Positions 35,002-47,473 of a DNA stretch of 64,000 nucleotides are shown piece after piece (positions within the stretch are counted from its first letter, which is position 1; every line of letters starts with the position of its first letter). The position numbers were made by a program, and so were the translations under genes. Below the pieces are notes generated by a model, which saw only the letters and a list, made by a program, of their open reading frames with translations, was not told the DNA's origin and made no database searches. This DNA comes from Gnetum montanum (lineage: Eukaryota; Streptophyta; Gnetopsida; Gnetales; Gnetaceae): assembly GCA_015680685.1 (NCBI GenBank), contig MNCI01010517.1, positions 140,824 through 204,823 on the forward strand, given 5' to 3'.

Positions 35002-36540
35002 CCATCCATGCTTACCATCCACATGGCTCCTTAGTCTTTCACTTTTTATTTTACACATTTTTTTTACACTTTGTTGATTTTTACCTTTTTCTTTGGTTTT
35101 TCATTCTATTGACTTTCTCAATTTTTTATTTTATAACATTGTTAGTATGTTTTACCTTTATTGATTAGTTTACACCTTCTTATATATATATATATATATT
35201 AATTTTCTTTATTTGTGTGTGACTTTTCATTATTTCTGCTAATAAAAGTGCTTTATTACCATAGGACACAGTGGCATTGTTGCTATTTACTAATGATGGT
35301 TTGTGCTTAATGTTGTGATTGTTAATGTTTGGTTTCTTTATTTGAATTTTTTTGTCTAATGACTATGACATGGTTTATTTTTCATGGAACAAACAATGAG
35401 TCCATGTCACCTACCCATCCAATAAACTCTATGGCTTTCCTTGTTCTAGGAGTTTGAGGTCCCTTTCATTAAAGAAAATTTTAATCAATTGGTGACCTTG
35501 GTAGTTTTGGAATTGGGAATGATTCAAAGGTTTGTAAAGGATGTGACTTAAAGGGGATTAAATACTCTCTATACTCTTATGCTTACTTGAGTGCTTGGGT
35601 GTTTTTCATGAACTTCTTACCATTCCATTCTAACCAATAATAGCAAGTCAAATAAAGTCTTTGCATGATGTAGTTCCCATCCAAAAATTCAAAAAAAAAA
35701 AAACATGATGAGAATTCAAAGCATGACCTTTAGACAAATAAATAGGCTACAAACACTAGTTATAAGACTATAAAGACATGTTACCCATGCTTGAAGGTCT
35801 CCTCTAACTAAGGCCCTTTCTTTCTCTAACTTCCTACTTCTCTTTTCTTCTCTTTATGGAATGGTGGTTGTTTTGTGAAAGCACTCTTATGTCTCAAGGG
35901 GGTGGATCAATCTTGGAGTGGTGATGCGAAGTCACTAAAAGAGGTTGGTTTTGGTCTAGACTAAGGATGGATCTTATTAGGTCATTTTAAACACATATTC
36001 CATAAGGGACTTCTTATGACCTCAATTCAAGATTCCATTCCACCTTCTTAATCATCCATCTATGCTACCATTACTCACCTCACTACTAGTTTCTATGTTA
36101 TGTTCAATGTCTTAGTATGATGTGTTGGAATTCTTGGATAGATTCTTTTTGGTTAGTCCTTAACTTTTCATGACCATTAATCAACTGTGGAACCCATGGA
36201 CTCCTTATCTGGGACTATGCAAGGGCAACAAGGGCATGTGCCTACTATGGGGAGGACCCACTTGCATATCTTTTGGTCTAGTTAGTTAAGTCCTTTACCT
36301 TAGACATTGCTATAATCCTATCTTTTGCATATTCCATTATGTAAATCACTCTTTGCTCCTTGAACTCTCATTCTCCATCCTCTTTCTCTATTTTTCTTAG
36401 TTTTCTTAATTTATGGGACTTCAACATCCTCTTCTTATATTTTCATCATATTCGTGGTTTTTTGGGCTTCCATTTGATCCTAGTTTCATTCAAAATCTCT
36501 TTGTAATTTTCAAGTTTTGACTTAGTCAATGGTGGTCAAC
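35002..36540 (+). other. Element B non-coding spacer
   Basis: About 1.5 kb, no gene supported. Contains a (TA)n run at 35181-35199, the block GACATGTTACCCATGCTTGA near 35776 shared with element A, and the conserved block at 36221-36270. One ambiguous base lies at 36543. Confidence 0.65.
35181..35199. repeat. (TA)n microsatellite
   Basis: About nine TA units inside the spacer of element B. Confidence 0.8.
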
Positions 36541-36543
36541 AAN

Positions 36544-36630
36544 CAACAATTGCATCGACGAGGCCCCATCAATGCAACCAACCGCGTTGATGAGGCCCTG
36601 TTGATGCAACACAAAAATAATATAAATAAT
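36544..36630 (+). promoter_or_regulatory. Element B internal promoter with LTR-type repeats, hit by element C
   Basis: GCATCGACGAGGCCCCATCA, then GCGTTGATGAGGCCC and GTTGATGCAACA, followed by TATA box TATAAATAAT at 36621. Element B's LTR U3 has GCATCGACTAGGCCCCATTA, the same unit. Element C inserted just 3' of the TATA box. Confidence 0.6.
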
Positions 36631-37475
36631 AATGAGTGGCGAGGTACCCCTATGCTCAACCATATGAATATGAGCATTTCACACATGATCTGGTTGAATT
36701 CCAAGGACTAAGTGTTTATGTGCCCTTATGGAACAAGGATGGTTTGATTGATCATTGTCTTCCCAAACTTACTTGTATGTCACGATTGTATGGTTAAGTA
36801 AGCTTGAGGCATATGATTTTTATAGCTCTTATGTTTTTATGTCCTACTGCTAATAAGGGAGGAGAGAGAGAGATAACTAAGTGACTAATTTAATAGGCTT
36901 TAAACTAATCCTAACACTAGTATCTGTTCTCACTTGTCGTACACATCCTAAACTAGTGCAACACTACTGGGATTACAAAACACTAATCGTTATTAGGTTA
37001 CCAAGTGTTACACGCATGCTCGAAGTGATCATATTGTGTGTGCTAATAACATAAATGTAAAGTGCATAAAATAAAATAAAATAAAATAAATGCATAAGAA
37101 AATAAAATAAAATAATTGTGTAAGAAAACAAATCTCAAGTGCTACAAGGATGAATCGAAGAGCTTGTCTTTATTTCCATACACAAGGTGTGCTTAGGTAC
37201 ACAATGCTCAAATAAAGATCCATCCACACTTAGACCTCCTGGTGTGGGCACTTGGAAAATACTCTAACTTTCAAATAGACTACAAGAGTTTCACTACTTG
37301 ACTACTAAAAGACTTCTCTCAATTATGCGTCTGGGCACTGTATTTATAGGCTTGGAAGTAACTACTCTAATAATTAGAATAAACTGCTAGAGTAACTACT
37401 CTAATAATTAGAATAAACCACTAAAGTAACTACTCTAATAATTAGAATAAACTTCTAGAGTAACTACTCTCATCA
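36630..37475 (-). repeat. Element C 3' LTR
   Basis: 846 bp. On the plus strand the left end is TAATGAGTGGCGAGG (TGATGAG in relatives) and the right end CTCATCA. U3 is unlike the other elements: tandem units of about 34 bp with AGAGTAACTACTCTAATAAT (37352-37470). A (AAAAT)n-type run lies at 37070-37125 in R/U5. Confidence 0.88.
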
Positions 37476-37489
37476 TACCCCCACGATTG
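37476..37489 (-). promoter_or_regulatory. Element C polypurine tract
   Basis: Minus-strand CAATCGTGGGGGTA, directly upstream of the 3' LTR. Confidence 0.75.
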
Positions 37490-37847
37490 AATGAAAACTC
37501 ATTCTCGAGTTCCTTACAAAATATTGTGAAGGTATGGGATTATTGACTAATTGACAACTGACGATGGAATGGGATGATAGACTCAACATGCCCAGTGATG
37601 GATCAATAAGCATATTACAACATTGTGGTGAACACTTGTACATAAATGATATCCAAGCCTTTATTTGGCAGCTTGTAGAGAAAGAGAGAGAAAGAAAATG
37701 AAGCGTGTTTCCACCAATGCTAAGATTTCACTTTTCATTGTTTATCCATAGCCATGCCACCAGACTTGCCCCTTTCGTAAATGCTCTAGTTTTAGTCCAT
37801 CTTGAGTGCTTCCTCCAAGCCCAGTCCATTGTTTGTATGATCACCAT
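37490..37847 (-). pseudogene. Element C extra-ORF stub
   Basis: Minus-strand ATG at 37847 follows the acceptor-like gttgtgtgtgcag, the same context as element N's extra ORF. Only about 60 residues of N-terminal coding-like sequence remain, beginning MVIIQTMDWAWRKHSR, before the 3' untranslated part. The Transposase_32 domain and coiled coil are absent. Elements D, E and F carry the same stub. Confidence 0.5.
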
Positions 37848-39412
37848 CTGCACACACAACATAGTCACAAATGAGCAAGGATAGATAAACCACAATATAG
37901 TTGATACCTTACCTCAATATGAACTGCACTGGCTAAGTTGTGGTTATTGTAGAAACTGGTTTGGAAATTTATCACAGGTGACTACCCAAGGTGTAGGGAT
38001 TAGGCAAATAGTAAAATGGAGAAAATTGAAAAATTTGTACTAGGGCCCCCACGACTAAGAGCGAATCTCCAGTAGCTATAAGATGGAAAAATATGAGGAA
38101 CAAGAAAGATGGGAAAAATAACAACGACAATGCCAATAAAATGGATGTCATAGATGAGGATAAAATAAGAAATGATTGATTGTAGGAAATCTTTAAGAAA
38201 AAGAACTTAATAATTGCACCAAAAAGGAATGCCAGTGGGTCCTTCCCAAAATAGGCTCATGCCTTTTATGCCCTGACAAATCCACAAACCAAAGAGTTCG
38301 TAGGTTCTAGGAATGTCATTTGGAAGCAAGAGTTAAAAACTTACCCAAAAGAATTCACCAAAGAAAAATAATGCATCAACCTAGAAATGGACTAATGATA
38401 GAATTGGCAATGAGGTGGAAACATGTGGAGAAAGATGGAGAGGAGAGAATGGAATGGAATCCCAAGAACAAGGTTGTGTAAAGTTCCTTATGTACTTTAT
38501 GGTTAATGTGACTGAGTAGAACTCATCCCAAATCTAGACTCAAACAAACCACATCTAGTGACCTTGCATCAACACACTTGATCAAACCATCCACTTGAAG
38601 CAACAAGAATGCTTCCACAAAGAGTCACCACGATTCCAAGAAGAGTGAGATGGAGAAGCATGAAGCAAGAAAGGACCTTAGTTAGAGGAAACCTTCAGGC
38701 ATGGGTAACATGTCTTTCTAGTTCCATAACTAGTGCTTGTAGCCCATATTGCTTTATTATGTCTAAGGGGTGTGCTTTGAATTCTCACCTTTTTATTTTA
38801 TTTTTTTTTATTTTTTTGTTTTTTTTCGCGTGAGAATCACACCATGCAAAGACTTATTTTTTATTCACTCAGCTTCTTGATTTTTGAACAATGTCAGAAT
38901 TGCGAAAAACCCAAGAAAAAGCATCTAAGCACCCAAGAGAATGACTAGCACAAATGTATTGAATCCCCTTGAAGTCACATCCTTTTCATCCTTTAAGTCT
39001 TTCCTTGGCTTGAAAAGTACCCAGCCACCAATTCATTAAAATTTTATGTAGAAAAAGGGGACTATACAGTTCTAAGCCAAAGGAGATCATAGAGTTGTAT
39101 GGATGAGTGGACGATGTGGACTCATTGCCTATTTTACCAAAAGAACCATACCTTAATATTAGCTTCATAATTCAAAGGTAAAAATCAAACATTAGCAATC
39201 AATATGTTATAATTCAATCCACCATCATGGGCACTTATTGGATGATGAATAAAAGTAAATCAAGAAAACAAAGAAATGTAAAAATATGAACAATGGTGTA
39301 AAAAAAAATAAGAAAAGTTGGAAAAATGTGTAAAACAAAAATGTGTGAAACAAAAATGTGTAAAACAAAAATTCAAAAAGAACTGATGGCCTAGAATGGT
39401 TAGCATAGGTAG
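37848..39412 (-). other. Element C non-coding spacer and leader
   Basis: Non-coding. Holds a PPT-like tract on the minus strand at 38042-38059, the conserved block at 38231-38278, and several T-runs. No U3-like array is seen upstream of the stub. Confidence 0.6.
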
Positions 39413-39429
39413 CCATCTCCCCCATGACT
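39413..39429 (-). promoter_or_regulatory. Element C internal purine tract after integrase
   Basis: Minus-strand AGTCATGGGGGAGATGG. Confidence 0.6.
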
Positions 39430-40700
39430 AAGTTGGAAGGAGGAGATCCGAAATAGTGAGCAAGATTGTCCATCAATAGAGGTAGCATGTGTACTGGCTA
39501 TCCTAAGCTCATGGAAAGGTTTGGTTTGTTGTACGTTGACCAACAGTTTCTTGTCTGGGCTCTTAGGTTTGTATATTGTCATGGCCCCTGAAGGAAAAGT
39601 TGCATAAAAAATATAAGGTCATTTTCACAGTGTTTGAAATTTAGTACGTTGTGGCACATGTGTGGGATTCTAGTAGAGAACCTTATCTCCTGGCTAATAT
39701 TTAACTTTCCTAATTCTGAGGTCATGACATTATTTATTAAAAGCCTTGTGCAATTCGTTAGATGATAGGGTAGCTAGTTGGTTTTCATCTAGCAAGTTAA
39801 GGGTTACTAACCATTGTTTCTATGCTAGATCAAGGTCAAGGTTCAGGTCACATGCCATGGATAGTGTATAGAGCTCAGTTTGAATGGGAAGCATTGGTAA
39901 TTTACCATACACTAACTCATAGGGAGAGTAGCCTGTAGGGAGTTTCCATGTGGAGTAGTATTCCCAAAGAGCATCGTTTAGTTTAGTGCTCTAGTCTCTC
40001 CTAAACTTGCTAATGGTTCTTGTTAATATCTTCGTAATCTCCTTGTTGGTGACTTCTGCTTCATTGTTCGCTTAGGGGTGGTATGGTGTAGTCAATTTAT
40101 GCTCAACCCCCATTAATTTTCAAAAATTTGCACTTGTGAAGTATGTACCATTATTTAAAATAAATACAGGTGGCATACCAAACCTATTTATGCTTGGTTG
40201 TTAAACAAATTGTGCAGCTGTAGATGATGTACAATCTTTAACAGCAGTTGCTTTGGCCCATTTTGTTAGGTAATCAACAACAACAACGATATAATCTTTT
40301 CCATTGGACATTGGTGTAATCGGCCCCATAAAATCAATTCCTCAAATGTCGAAGGGTTCTAATGGTTGAATCCATTGTTGTAGACCCTCCATTCTAGTAG
40401 TGATTCCCCCATCACATTAATAGCACTCACAAGATTGAACAAAATAATGGGCATCCTAAAATAATGTAGTCCAATAATATCCTGCAAGTAGGATCTTAAT
40501 GGTCATTCATCTCTCAGCATAATGACCCCCACAAGGACCCTCATGAGTGTCTTGGAGAACTCATAGTTGATCTATATCAAGAACACACCATTGAACTAAG
40601 CCATTGGGACACGCTTTGTAAAGTTGTGCATTGATCTCCATAAAGTACTTAGCTTGGTGAAGAAACTATTGTTTCTTCTTAAGGTTTAACTCTTGTGGTG
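39430..40700 (-). pseudogene. Element C integrase remnant
   Basis: Minus strand. THEGPCGGHYAER near 40540 leads into a degenerate zinc region (HYFVQSCE). GIDFMGPITPMSNGKDYIVV near 40340 gives the first Asp. ILNNGTYFTSANF near 40150 shows the second Asp as Asn. GVEHKLTTPYHP near 40105 precedes the Glu region. The C-terminal part includes KLPTGYSPYELVYGKLP near 39920 and ends with an open piece, 39400-39582. TAG stops recur. Confidence 0.82.
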
Positions 40701-41260
40701 TTTGTTGGGTGAGGAGATAAGTAAGAATGCTACTATACCAGTTTGTCTCCATGGGTGATTAATTATTCACTACACCAGAAAGAGAAATTCATCAGGGAAA
40801 TGATCAAAAATTGGATACTCATTCTCTTTGTTGTCCCATTACAACTAAGATAAATGATCAGCAACTACATTCTTGGTGCCTTTGCGATCAATCATCGTTA
40901 AATTGAACTCTTGTAAGATTACAAGCCATCGTATGATACGAGGACTTACCATTGGCTTATTCACGAGGAATTGGATTGCACTATGATCTATATGTATATA
41001 TACTTTATATCCTAATACATAGTGTTTAAAATTTTCTAGTACAAACACTACAACCATTAATTCTTTCTCTGTGGTAGTGTAGTTAAGTTGTGCACTAGTG
41101 ATACTTCTACTTGCACAGTGGATGTAATAAGGATGCTTTTGGTCATCTAACTATGTAATTACAGCTCCTAAAGCATAGTTGGATGCGTCAGTCATGATAT
41201 GGAATGGTTTGGACTAGTCAAGAGATTGTAGAATGGGTGTTTCTACTAGCTTCTGTTTCA
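40701..41260 (-). pseudogene. Element C RNase H remnant
   Basis: Minus strand. DASNYALGAVITQLDDQKHP near 41190, TTTEKELMVVVFVLENFKHY near 41060, GYKVYIHIDHSAIQFLVNKP near 41000, and DRKGTKNVVADHLS at the end of the open piece 40845-41057. All catalytic acidic positions visible here are kept, the best RNase H in the window. Confidence 0.85.
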
Positions 41261-42480
41261 GAGTTTGGAAAGCTAATTTGCATTCCTTGGTCCACTCATA
41301 AGGTACGTCCTTTTTTGTTAATTCCACTAATGGTTTGGCAACCTTTGAAAAGTTCTCAATAAATCTCCTATAGTAGCCAGTGTGTCCAAGGAATGATCAA
41401 ATATCTTTGATAGTTTTTGATTAATGGGTAATTCCTTGGATAATTTTGATTTTCTCGGGGTCTACCTCTACCCCTGTGTGTGAGATTTTGTGCCCTAGTA
41501 CTACACGTTCTTGGACCATCAAATGAATTTTCTACCAATTGAGCCTCAAATTGGTTTCTACACATCTTTTTAACACTTGCTCCAATTGGTCCAGGGCTTG
41601 ATCAAAGTTTTCTCCATAAGTGGAGAAGTCGTCCATAAAGACCTCCATGCCATTCCCTATCTGTTGTTGGAATATGCTTAGAACTAGTTGTTGAAATGTT
41701 GCAGGGGCATTGCACAAGCCAAACGACATCTGTTTGTATGCGAACGTTCCCCAAGGACTAGTGAACGTAGTCTTGGCTTGGTCTTCTGAGGCTATTTATA
41801 TTTGGTTATATCCACTATATCCATCCAGAAAAATATAATAGCAATGACCTGCAATGGTGTCTAAGACTTGGTCAACAAATGGCAATGGAAAGTGATCTTT
41901 CAATGTTGCCATATTTAGTATCCTGAAATCTATGCACACCCTCCATTTGCCTTCCTTTTTAGGCACAATAACTAAGGGTCTAACCCATTCACTATCAGCA
42001 ATGGGGTATATGAACTTGAGCCTTGAGAAGTTGTTCAATTTCTTCCTTAACTACTTGCTTTAGCTTAGGGTTCAATCATCTCTACGGTTGTCTTCAAGGC
42101 TTCATGGAGGGGTCAGTGTAAATTCTATGTTGGCATATCCTAGGATCTATTCTAGTTAATTCAGGATATGACCAAGTGAAGACTTTTGAACATTTATTTA
42201 TTACCTTTAGTAGTTCTTCTTTTTGTTGAGGAGCAAGCTTAGTGTTGATAATTACTGGTTTTCCATTTTTAAGGAACATGTATTCCATACCGGTGGGCAA
42301 TGGTTTCAGCTCAAGGGGCTCTTGCTTAAATTTCTTAGGGATTTCCAACTTCCCCCAGTTGATATTTTCAAGGTTAAGACTTGGAAATTGGTGGTGGACT
42401 TGCTCTAATGTGTTTATGCTATCGATGTAAGCACAAGTCAAACCCTCAATTGGTTCCATGCATATGAGTGAATTGCTTTC
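41261..42480 (-). pseudogene. Element C reverse transcriptase remnant, catalytic site intact
   Basis: Minus strand. The upstream piece 42094-42459 contains YMFLKNGKPVIINTKLAPQQ and ELTRIDPRICQHRIYTDP. The piece 41796-42038 holds FIYPIADSEWVRPLVIVPKK and HFPLPFVDQVLDTIAGHCYY. The piece 41532-41729 holds MSFGLCNAPATFQQLVLSIF and the catalytic EVFMDDFSTYG (41623-41640). The connection block FLGHTGYYRRFIENFSKVAK lies near 41385. At least two frameshifts and several stops separate these pieces. Confidence 0.87.
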
Positions 42481-43290
42481 TTGATTAGCTTTTAGCCACT
42501 GGGTGTCTTCATATCATGTGGTTGCTGCATACAGGCATCTTTGTATGTTAATCACTTGTGCACACTAATTGTATGCAAGCAATGCTAAAATTTTCATAAA
42601 CCATGACCTCTGCACACAATTACACCTGTGTCACTGTATGCGATGCATGCAATATTCTTCTTCTTGATCTTTCTAAATGTATTTTCCTTTGATATTTCTA
42701 GGGAAAGATCGTGGATTCCTAGGCATGTGTCGATGGTGCTTAGCCATGCTCTTCTCATTATGATTGGGAAGTTCCCCTTACCATTGTTTACCTGAATCAC
42801 TAGGAAGTTAGCTGGGTACAACCACGCACAAACAATGGTAACAATGTCTTCCACCAGTCCCAATGGGATAGTGATGGATTGGTTGGCCAACTCTAGATGG
42901 ATGTTGCTCTTTTTCAATGGAGGCAGGTTCCAGGCCTTCTACATTTCTTTAGAAATCAAGTTGACACCAGAACCTAAATCCAAAAGAGCCTTACACGGCA
43001 CATTTCCAATGATGTGTAAGTATATTAGAGGACTCCCAAGATCAGAGAATTTCCTAGGAAGGTGGTTAGCTTTGATCCAATCGGTGACAACATGTGTTAG
43101 CATGACCATATGTATTGAGTGTAGTGATTAGGTTGAAGGGAGCTTTAAAGTTTTGATTGATACTGAGACATCTAAGGAATTAGCCACCTATGATTGCAAT
43201 GGCTTGGTTGGACTATTGGTTCTAAAGAAAGGTCTTTTCTTCATGTTGTTGTTGGAAACAATAGTAGGTTGAGAGTTAACAGTGCTCGTG
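42481..43290 (-). pseudogene. Element C protease region remnant
   Basis: Minus strand. VPCKALLDLGSGVNLIS near 42990, where the Asp-Ser-Gly triad reads D-L-G (42972-42980). The open piece 42594-42917 contains NIHLELANQSITIPLGLVED and FPIIMRRAWLSTIDTCLGIH. The remainder is a linker to RT. Confidence 0.82.
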
Positions 43291-45571
43291 GAATTACATT
43301 ATTACGGTTGGGTAGGGATTTCACCTTGCATCATGGGAGCAGGTGGTAGTGGAGCTATTGGTGGAAGAGATGTGGCTGGATGAGAAGGATGATATGCTTG
43401 TGAATTATCACCCCTAAAAGAGGGAGTCCCATAGTACTTACGGGCTTGGTAGTGAGGTTGAGGAGTGATGTGACCAGTAGAGTCACGTGTGGAGATTAGC
43501 ATATTGTTGCCTTGGTGGTGGCATTCCCCATGATTGTGGGTGCTACCACTGTTGATATTACTCAATCAGTTGTGGTGGAGTTCCACTAGAATAATATGTT
43601 AAGGGTTGGTGGAACTGCCTTGGGCTACCTTGAGCATAAGGTAACCTTCAGGGTGTTTGCCTTTTCTTTAATTGTGGGTTGAGTGCATACACCCCAGACT
43701 CTTGCAGATGTAAGATTATAGGGAAACATCCCTTAGGATGGTCATATTGACATATCTCACATCCACTATCATTGTCTATTTCTGAATCCACAACCTCTTC
43801 AATGATGGCAACTTTGCCCTTACCCTTGTTATGTGCATGTTCAGCCTCTTTCTTTTTTCTTTTCTCACTACCTTGCTCTCTAGACTCCTCTACTATTTTA
43901 AGAATAGTTTGAAATATATTGTCTAGGGAATCCCACATTTGGTCTACCTTTGTTGAAACTTCTGATGTCATCTTTTGGATAGGAAAAGTTGTCCTATTCA
44001 CCATCTCTTCGAGTGGTGACTCTTCTTCATCCTCACAAAATCTTACTCCCCTCTTTCGAAGGGAAGGATCTCAGTTATACTCTTCTGCACTTTCTCTCTT
44101 TCATAGCTCACCTTCTTCCTTAGCAACTTGCTTCAATAGTCTTTGAATTTGATGGAACCTAAGCTCATATAGTCTCCCTTGGGCATAAGTCCTAAGGTTT
44201 CTTCTCGTTTCATGCTTAAGCCCATCCATAAGATGGCGTAGTTGATCCTTTTTCCAATAACATGGCTAGGACAATGATGTAACAGTGCATAGTATTGGCC
44301 CATGGTAGCATCCAAGGGTTCATGTCCTCCTTGTTTCTAGCCTTGGATTTGCCTTCGCAGGTTGGACACTCGGGAGTATGTTTGGCACTTATCGTTAAAT
44401 AATTCTAACATAGTACTCTATCTACGAATAGATTCCAGTTCTAAGGACTAGTACCAACTATCTGCTTCTCTAACTAGTGTCCATGGGAACCACTTAAGTT
44501 TTTTCCATTCGTTCTATATGTTTTGTAAGGCACACGCATCATGGAATGCTTGTAAATGATTCTAAGGATTAGCATTGTATCCCCCTTCAAATCATGAGAT
44601 ATTGTTTATATCTAATCTCTTGATCCTACTATCTTTCTGGTGCCTTGTTGGAATTTTAATAGCCTTAGTTATGTCTAACATACTTCAAGTAGTGAGTAGG
44701 GGTTCATCATGATTTTCTCATCCATGGTGTCTATGATGCCTACGTTGTTCCCTACTCTCCCTTCTTTTATGTTGTGACTCTCTAGAGTGCCCTCATCCCC
44801 TTTCCTAGCTATTTCATCTATGACTTCCACTTTTCCTACCTTTATCCCCATGGTCTTTTTCCTTATGACTACATATGGATACTAAAGGAGAGGATGAAGA
44901 TGAAGAAGAAGGAGAACCATCACCATGATGGTGTCTGTGACCTTTTCTTCAGTGGTCACAGCCTCAATTGTGATTGCGATCAGAATGTTCACCTTTATCA
45001 TGTGTTTGTGTCCCTTTTTTGGACCCCTTGTGCCCATGGGTATCAGAACCTAGGTTATGAATAGTGGAATGAAGGCTCTGATACACAACCCCTTGGCCAA
45101 AGTCAAGGGGAGGAACATCGTTGTGTGGGCAATTGCTTCAAGTAGGTTCATCATCCTCATTTTCGCTTAAGACATGTGGGGCATCCTGGGACCACTTACC
45201 CTTCAAAGAATTATGATGTCTCTCTTGTTGCAAGTCCCTTTAACGTTGTGCCTCTATGGGACGATATTCTCTTGAGTCATGGTCTTGCACAATGTATTCT
45301 ATGTGTAAGTGTGGCATGCCAATTCGTGTGAGAGCACGAAGAAGCATACTTGGGACTGAATGATCAGGAGGTAACACTATGTTACCCTCTAAGTCTCACC
45401 AATGTAGTTGTTCATCTTGGTGGAGGATAAAGGTAAAGTCTGGTATATACTCATTAGGATGAATATATACCACTCGAACTTGTTGAGGGACTAGTAGATC
45501 AATGTCATGTGTATTACGTCACCGACTATGTACCTAGGTGGTGAGGCACTTTCATACGAAGAAGGAGACAT
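43291..45571 (-). pseudogene. Element C gag remnant
   Basis: Minus-strand ATG at 45571, 137 bp after the LTR, begins MSPSSYESASPPR. The frame breaks soon after. The best piece (43648-44004) holds TTFPIQKMTSEVSTKVDQMW, a Lys/Glu-rich stretch, and the knuckle CEICQYDHPKGCFPIILHL (C-x2-C-x3-H-x3-C). The C-terminal tail (43302-43565) is rich in His, Gln and Pro (YHPSHPATSLPPIAPLPPAP). Confidence 0.78.
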
Positions 45572-45688
45572 ACTTGTCTATTCAGTGTGCAATGTATTCT
45601 TGTTTATTATTTTCTCAACCAACCCTAAGGGTTTGTTCCAATAATGTGAATGATTTCCTATGTTCTAGTTAGTGCACAAACAACTAAG

Positions 45689-45706
45689 TCCCTGGCAACA
45701 ACGTCA
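45689..45706 (-). promoter_or_regulatory. Element C primer-binding site
   Basis: Minus-strand TGACGTTGTTGCCAGGGA matches 14 of 18 bases of the tRNA-Asp complement, one base from the LTR. Confidence 0.75.
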
Positions 45707-45707
45707 A

Positions 45708-46575
45708 TGATGAGTGGCAAGGTACCTCTATGCTTAACCATATGAATATGAGCATTTTATGCATAATCCGGTCGAATTCCAAGGACTAAGTGCTTATGCG
45801 ATCTTGTGGAACAAGGATGGGTTGATTGATCGTTGTCTTTCCAAACTTGTATGTCACAATTGTATGGTTAAGTAAGCTTGAGGCATATGATTTTTACAGC
45901 TTTTATGTTTTTATGTCCTGCTACTAATAAGGGAGGAGAGAGAGAGATAACTAAGTGACTAATTTATCTTAACTACTAATTAACTAGGCTTCAAACTAAT
46001 CCTAACACCAATATCTATTCTCACTTGCCATACACATCCTGAACCAACGCAACACTACTGGGATTACCAAACACTAATCGTTACTAGGTTACCAAATGTT
46101 GCACGCATGCTCAAAGTGATCGTATTGTGTGTGCTAATAACATAAATGTAAAATGCATAAAATAAAATAAATGCATAAGAAAATAAAATAAAATAAATGT
46201 GTAAGAAAACAAATCTCAAGTGTTGCAAGGATGAATCGAAGAGCTTGTCTTTATTGCTGTACACAAGGTGTGCTCAGGTACATAATGCTCAAATAAAGAT
46301 CCATCCACACTTAGACCTCCTGCTGTGGCCACTTGGAAAATACTCTAACTTTCAAATAGACTACAAGAGTTTTGCTACTTGACTGCTAAAAGACTTCTCT
46401 CAATTGTGTGCCTGGGCACTGTATTTATAGGCTTGGGAGCAACTACTCTAATAATTAGAGCAACCACTCTAATAATTAGAATAAACCACTAGAGTAATTG
46501 CTCTAATAATTAGAATAAACCACTAGAGTAATTGCTCTAATAATTAGAATAAGGCACTAGAGTAAACTCTCATCA
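45708..46575 (-). repeat. Element C 5' LTR
   Basis: 868 bp, TGATGAG at the left and CTCATCA at the right on the plus strand. U3 has four units of the CTCTAATAATTAGA motif (46443-46560). R/U5 carries the (AAAAT)n run. Very similar to 36630-37475, with an extra U3 half-unit here. Confidence 0.88.
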
Positions 46576-47019
46576 AATACCATTGAACACTTTGAATTTT
46601 TCACATTTGGTCCATAATGCCTAAAACGTTTTTGCAATTTTCAGAGCCTAGAACCTTCCCAAGCATATAACTCTCACACCGTTGATCCGAATCACCCCGT
46701 TCTTCAATCTTGTAGTTACCAAAGGTAAGCTCTTAGTTGTGGGGATAGCAAACCTCAAGGCTTTGATGATAATTTTTTTTCAAAATTTTTCCTAATTTCC
46801 CCAAAGGGTTAAGATATAAAATGCTATTAAATCATTAATTTTTGAGAATTTAACCCTTCCAAAAACTTTGGTAAACCAAAGATTAAATTAATAACTAAAT
46901 ACTTAATCCATCTAGCCATAATGACACCTTAGTCAAGTGTAACCTCCCTATGAAATAAGATGTTCTAGTCATTCTGAGTTACATAATATTTGCTAACTCA
47001 TTGTTATGTGTGCTTATAG
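46576..47019 (+). other. Element B leader with putative intron
   Basis: Follows element C. The leader exon has GTTTTTGCAATTTTCAGAGC, shared with element A (GTTTTTGCAATTTTTAGAGC). Donor-like CCAAAG|GTAAGC lies at 46723-46730 and acceptor-like gtgtgcttatag directly before the ATG at 47020, giving an intron of about 295 bp. A purine tract, AGTTGTGGGGATAGC, follows the donor. Confidence 0.5.
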
Positions 47020-47473
47020 ATGGCACCAAGATCAAAGAGACCGTAGGAGAAAGGACCATCGTAACCATGGGAGAAATGACCCAAAGGAGGAAGGGGCCAA
47101 CAAGAACATAGCCAAGAATAGGTTGAGGCAACCTATGCAATAGGACCTCTTAGAGATAAGGTTGAGGTGGAATTTGTCCAATAGATTCCCAAAGAAAAAG
47201 CTATATCTGAACATTCATAGTGAGGCGAGGTGCTAGGCCCTGTACCTAAACTAGAAGTCACACTCACTCAAGCCTACCTAGACATAATAAAGAACTATGA
47301 AATCCAACACTCAGTTTTTTAAGAGCTAAACTCAGGCTATTTCTTAAATGGGCTCCAAAAGATGTCAAAGCACAATTGCAAGCCTCTCCCATGTAGCTAA
47401 TCATCTCTTCCAATGGGGAGTGGTACATGAAGGAAACATATCTTTTTTGGAACAATAGGAGAGCAAAAGCCAC

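Larger units (their letters stand above)
36630..46575 (-). mobile_element. Element C: full-length Athila/Tat-like retrotransposon with gag-pol, extra ORF reduced to a stub
   Basis: Minus strand, 9946 bp. 5' LTR 45708-46575, PBS, gag, protease, RT, RNase H, integrase, purine tract, spacer, short extra-ORF stub, PPT, 3' LTR 36630-37475. Target duplications: aataa (36625-36629) and aatac (46576-46580), 4 of 5. It carries every pol domain, but each ORF is interrupted. Confidence 0.9.
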
